NCBI GenBank assembly: GCA_023228425.1
Contig: JALOBE010000005.1
Location: 48,772 to 112,771 of the forward strand
Length of the DNA: 64,000 bases
From: Syntrophales bacterium
Lineage (GTDB): Bacteria > Desulfobacterota > Syntrophia > Syntrophales > UBA2210
Reading direction: 5' to 3'
The translations under genes and the position numbers were made by a program. Positions 61,031 to 64,000 of this stretch are shown here, in pieces. Position 1 is the stretch's first letter; each line of letters starts with the position of its first letter. The notes beneath the pieces are model-generated. The model did not search any database. It saw only the letters and a list, made by a program, of their open reading frames with translations, and was not told the origin of the DNA.

Positions 61031-61507
61031 TTACTGATCTATTCTTGGCATAACGCCTGAATTAAACCGTGCGCGAAGCGGCATCGGCTTGAATGAGTTG
61101 TTAGGCATGATTGGATTTTCCCCACTTTCTGAGTCGCCCGGTAATCCCCTCATCAGCGCGAACACGCCCCAGCCCAGGTATTCACGCGCGTAAGCGGCGT
61201 AACGCTCGGGTCCTGAGGTTAGTTCTGCTCGAACATCTTTCGCGAACTCGTCGTCGGGATTGGCTTCAAGCCATCGGCGCATGGTGAGCCACTTGGACGC
61301 CTCGTATCTGTCCCAGCTGTCCTGGTCCGCCAAAACCATTTCCACGACGTCGTAGCCGAGGCGGCCGAAAGACGCCAGAAGTTCTGGAAACAGGAGAAAG
61401 TCGGAGATTGTGCCGGCAAGACACTCCCTGGCAACTTCTTCCGTACAAGGCCGGGGAATATCTCGATGGATTGGCGCACGAACTGGCAAGAAAGGATGAT
61501 GTTTCAC
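61031..61507 (-). pseudogene. Truncated second copy of the cassette methyltransferase
   Basis: Residues ISDFLLFPELLASFGRLGYD through EYLGWGVFALM match the C-terminal half of the methyltransferase at 50,523-51,269. Upstream of about 61,440 the homology ends abruptly and other sequence takes over. The stop codon is lost by a small deletion (the TGATGCGGTGATGAG of copy 1 became TGATGAG), so the frame reads on through the attC-like site. The methyl-donor-binding half is missing. Confidence 0.8.
61048..61107 (-). other. attC-like recombination site
   Basis: GCATAACGCCTGAATTAAACC, CGTGCGCGAAGCGGCATCGG and CTTGAATGAGTTGTTAGGC satisfy both core consensus sites. It is nearly the reverse complement of the site at 51,315-51,375, and each follows a copy of the same methyltransferase. 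Confidence 0.85.
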
Positions 61508-61817
61508 GCATAGTTATTGAATCGGAGCAGGAACTGTGACTGAAACCAGAAATCATCCCACATCTGTGTCGGAGTGATGAAATGCTGAATTGTCCAAACC
61601 CTTGGGAGACAACGAGAGGTCCTTTACCTGCCCGTGACGGGCCGCTCGCCCAACAGCAACGCGATCTGATGAGCGCCGGCACCTTCCTGGGCCAGCAGGC
61701 CGGGCAACTCCAACGGTCATGACCCGATTCTATAAAAGATTCAAAATATAACAAATTAATTTCCACTACTTATAGCAATCTTCAACTGATATTTTTTGCC
61801 GCCGAACAGCAGCACAA
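61508..61817. other. No intact gene; junction fragments
   Basis: On the + strand a short open tail reading EYLDGLAHELARKDDVSRIV ends at 61,539, and another reads RDLMSAGTFLGQQAGQLQRS near 61,660-61,725. Neither has a start or a recognisable family. These look like scraps joined during rearrangement. Confidence 0.3.
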
Positions 61818-63938
61818 ATGTCCGAGGCCTTGCTTTTATTCTTTTTAAATATTAAGTATCTACCTATGAGGTTATTCTTTGAACACTTGTATAAGAAGAT
61901 ATTCTCCAGGTTTCTCTTAAAAAAAACATATAAACATATTATTGCAACTGATGATGAGCCTTCCCGGGCAGAGTTGTTGAGCATAGAACAACTCAGACAT
62001 TTTTCCGGCAAGCAGGCACGGGAACATAAAACCGAGTTTGGCTCAGGATACAACCTTCTGCTTCCCCGACTGGATGATAATGCCCGCGCATTGAGGGAAA
62101 CGCACGAGTTGCTTGTGCGCGCGGATACTGCCGGACGACGGATGTCGCCTACGGATGAATGGCTCCTGGATAATTTCTATCTTATAGAGCAACATATAGA
62201 ACTGACGCGCATTCACTTGCCCAGGCGTTACAGCCATCTTCTGCCCAGAATAAGCCAGGGCCCTCACGCCGGCCTGCCTCGCGTATACAGTATGGCGACA
62301 GAGCTGATTGCCCATCTTGATGGCCTGTTAAGCGCGGAGGCGACAAGCGCATTTGTAAGTGCCTACCAGAGCGTGGAAGCTCTTAAGCTGAGCGAACTTT
62401 GGGCAATCCCCATTTCTTTGCGACTCGGCACGATAGAAAACCTGCGCCGTGTTGCCCAGCGTATTGCCAGGCGTCGCAGGGAATTGGATGAAGGTATTGC
62501 CTGGGCGGAACGAGTGCTGGAAGCGACAGCCAAAGAACCTAAACGGCTGATTCATCTTTTAGCCGAATTCGTGGACACTCAGCCGAAACTCAGCGCTCCT
62601 TTCCTCTCCGAATTTGTGGGACGGCTTCAGGGACAGGGTCCGGCTGTATCGATCATTCTTAACTGGATAGAGCAAGCCCTTGCCGATGAAGGCACAACGG
62701 TCACACAACGCTTGCAAAAAGACAGTCACGAACAGGCGGCGGAACACCTTTCCGTTACCAACAGCATAACCAGCCTGCGCTTTCTTGACGGCATGGACTG
62801 GAAGAATTTCGTGGAGGAGCATAGCCGGGTTGAACAGATACTGCGCCGTGATCCGGCCGGAGCCTATTTTTCTCAAGACTTTGCCACCCGCGACCATTAC
62901 CGGCACATTGTAGAAAAACTTGCCAAACTATCGAGGCGCACAGAGCCGGAAGTGGCCCGGATGGCGGTTGAACAGGCAAGCCGCGCTCCCCTCAAGCCGG
63001 GTTGCGCACGGGCCCGGCATGTAGGCTCTTACCTTATTGGCAGACAGCGCTTTGCGTTCAGAAAATTGCTTGGCTGCCCGTGGACACCCCGCTCCACCTT
63101 AGGCTTGATTTTCAGACGCTTCAGGATCTTTTTTTATTTAGGCTCCATCTTTCTTTTGACTCTTTTTTTTGCTCTCTTACCGCTTGGGTTTTTTAATTTC
63201 ACTCCGGGTGACCGGCGTCTGTATGTCATACTGATATCCGCAATTATACCGGCATCCACCCTGGCTTTGTCTTTGGTAAACTTTGCCGTGACAACCAAGG
63301 TGGCTCCTCACCCACTGCCTCGCCTTGACTTTTCCGGTGGAATTCCCAAAGAGCATCGGACAATGGTGATTGTTCCCACTTTGTTGGGCAGTCAAAGTGC
63401 GTTGGATTCTCTGCTTGAAGGACTGGAAATCCGTTATCTGGGAAATCGTGATCCAAACCTGCATTTTGCCTTACTGACTGATTTTCCCGATGCTGATACG
63501 GAAACCATGCCTGACGATGCAGATCTTTTAGAGCGGGCGCGAAAAGGTATCGACATGCTCAATACCCGCTACCCCCGTAAAGACGAAAGCACAACCTTTT
63601 ACCTTTTTCACCGTCCCAGAATCTGGAATCCGCACGAGGGATGCTGGATGGCTTATGAGCGAAAACGCGGTAAACTGGAACAGTTCAACGCTTTACTGCG
63701 AGGTGAGGGGCAGGAAGCTTTTTGTGTTAAATTTGGCGATTTAAGCCGGTTGAAAACCATTCGCTACGTGATAACGCTGGATACGGACACAGATCTTCCC
63801 CGCGGCTCAGCTCACGGCCTTGTCGGCGCGATGGCTCATCCCCTTAACCGGCCGCGCTTTGACACTGACCTGGGACGGGTGGTAGAAGGAGACCTTTGCA
63901 CAACTCCCTCATTATCCCTTTCCTTCACGTTCACATAG
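61818..63938 (+). pseudogene. Cyclic beta-1,2-glucan synthase-like protein, C-terminally truncated
   Basis: The 706-residue frame matches the first quarter of NdvB/Cgs-type proteins, which are normally near 2800 residues: an N-terminal helical region (SPTDEWLLDNFYLIEQHIEL; LPRRYSHLLPRI), two membrane helices (IFFYLGSIFLLTLFFALLPL; LYVILISAIIPASTLALSLV) and the start of the glycosyltransferase domain (HRTMVIVPTLLGSQSALDSL; YVITLDTDTDLPRGSA). After DLGRVVEG at about 63,885 the family sequence stops and a short unrelated tail ends at a stop codon. The GT84 active site and the GH94 domain are lost, so activity is unlikely. Confidence 0.8.
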
Positions 63939-64000
63939 GCCCTGAAAAACTATGCTATTCAAAGCTATCATACTAATATGACTTGACATTCAAACGTTTT

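Noticed and set aside
1..64000. tRNA, rRNA and known riboswitch genes
   Set aside because: No cloverleaf, rRNA core or recognisable riboswitch consensus was noticed; a covariance-model scan would be needed to exclude small ones.

Overview
The window looks like part of the chromosome of a strictly anaerobic deltaproteobacterium (Desulfobacterota, Syntrophales/Desulfobacterales-like). Pointers to this are an electron-transfer flavoprotein whose alpha subunit carries a two-cluster ferredoxin domain, a fused ADP-forming acyl-CoA synthetase, a CoA-transferase/GNAT fusion, a glycyl radical enzyme with its activase, a KamA-type radical SAM enzyme, a persulfide/CoA-disulfide reductase and several sigma-54 activators. 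The assignment is an inference from gene content; no rRNA or tRNA gene was seen.

Bases 1-11,900: the end of a carrier-protein-linked lipid or polyketide locus (phosphopantetheinyl transferase, FabI/FabL-like reductase, LolA-like and DUF1571 envelope proteins), a rhodanese-fused disulfide reductase, an alanyl-tRNA editing protein, a methyltransferase, a tiny DsrE-like remnant, etfBA, a LexA-like repressor with an operator inside its own promoter, and dinB.

Bases 11,990-20,620: the strongest candidate for an undescribed system. A tightly overlapping operon encodes a lysine 2,3-aminomutase-like enzyme, two D-Ala-D-Ala-ligase-like ATP-grasp enzymes, a GNAT acetyltransferase and an N-formylglutamate-amidohydrolase/C39-peptidase fusion. 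It is preceded by a sigma-54 promoter, three identical-type enhancer palindromes and a sigma-54 activator gene. A second sigma-54 activator with its own paired operators faces a + strand operon (20,816-25,150) of a TAT-exported metallo-beta-lactamase-fold protein, a polytopic membrane protein and small unknown proteins.

Bases 25,500-42,930: metabolic and signalling genes (ADP-forming acyl-CoA synthetase, cytidylate-kinase-like protein, CoA-transferase/GNAT, catalase, a multi-PAS histidine kinase with two response regulators, glycyl radical enzyme and activase, AhpD-like protein). Two families of dispersed intergenic repeats punctuate this part and the first part: a MITE-like element with a GGCGTAC hairpin and a GTCATTTCGA inverted-repeat element.

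Bases 43,000-64,000: an accessory, rearranged region that I read as a decayed integron. It has attC-like sites, a short integron-integrase-like remnant, cassette-style single genes (lipoproteins, NylB-like hydrolase, methyltransferase present twice, GNAT, cyclase-like protein), toxin-antitoxin pairs (DinJ/YafQ intact; HicA frameshifted beside HicB), truncated IS256-, IS1380- and IS3-type elements, a group II intron 5' fragment lying in an attC-like site, and an intact TetR/NodT/MacA/MacB/permease efflux operon. It ends in a truncated cyclic beta-glucan synthase gene.
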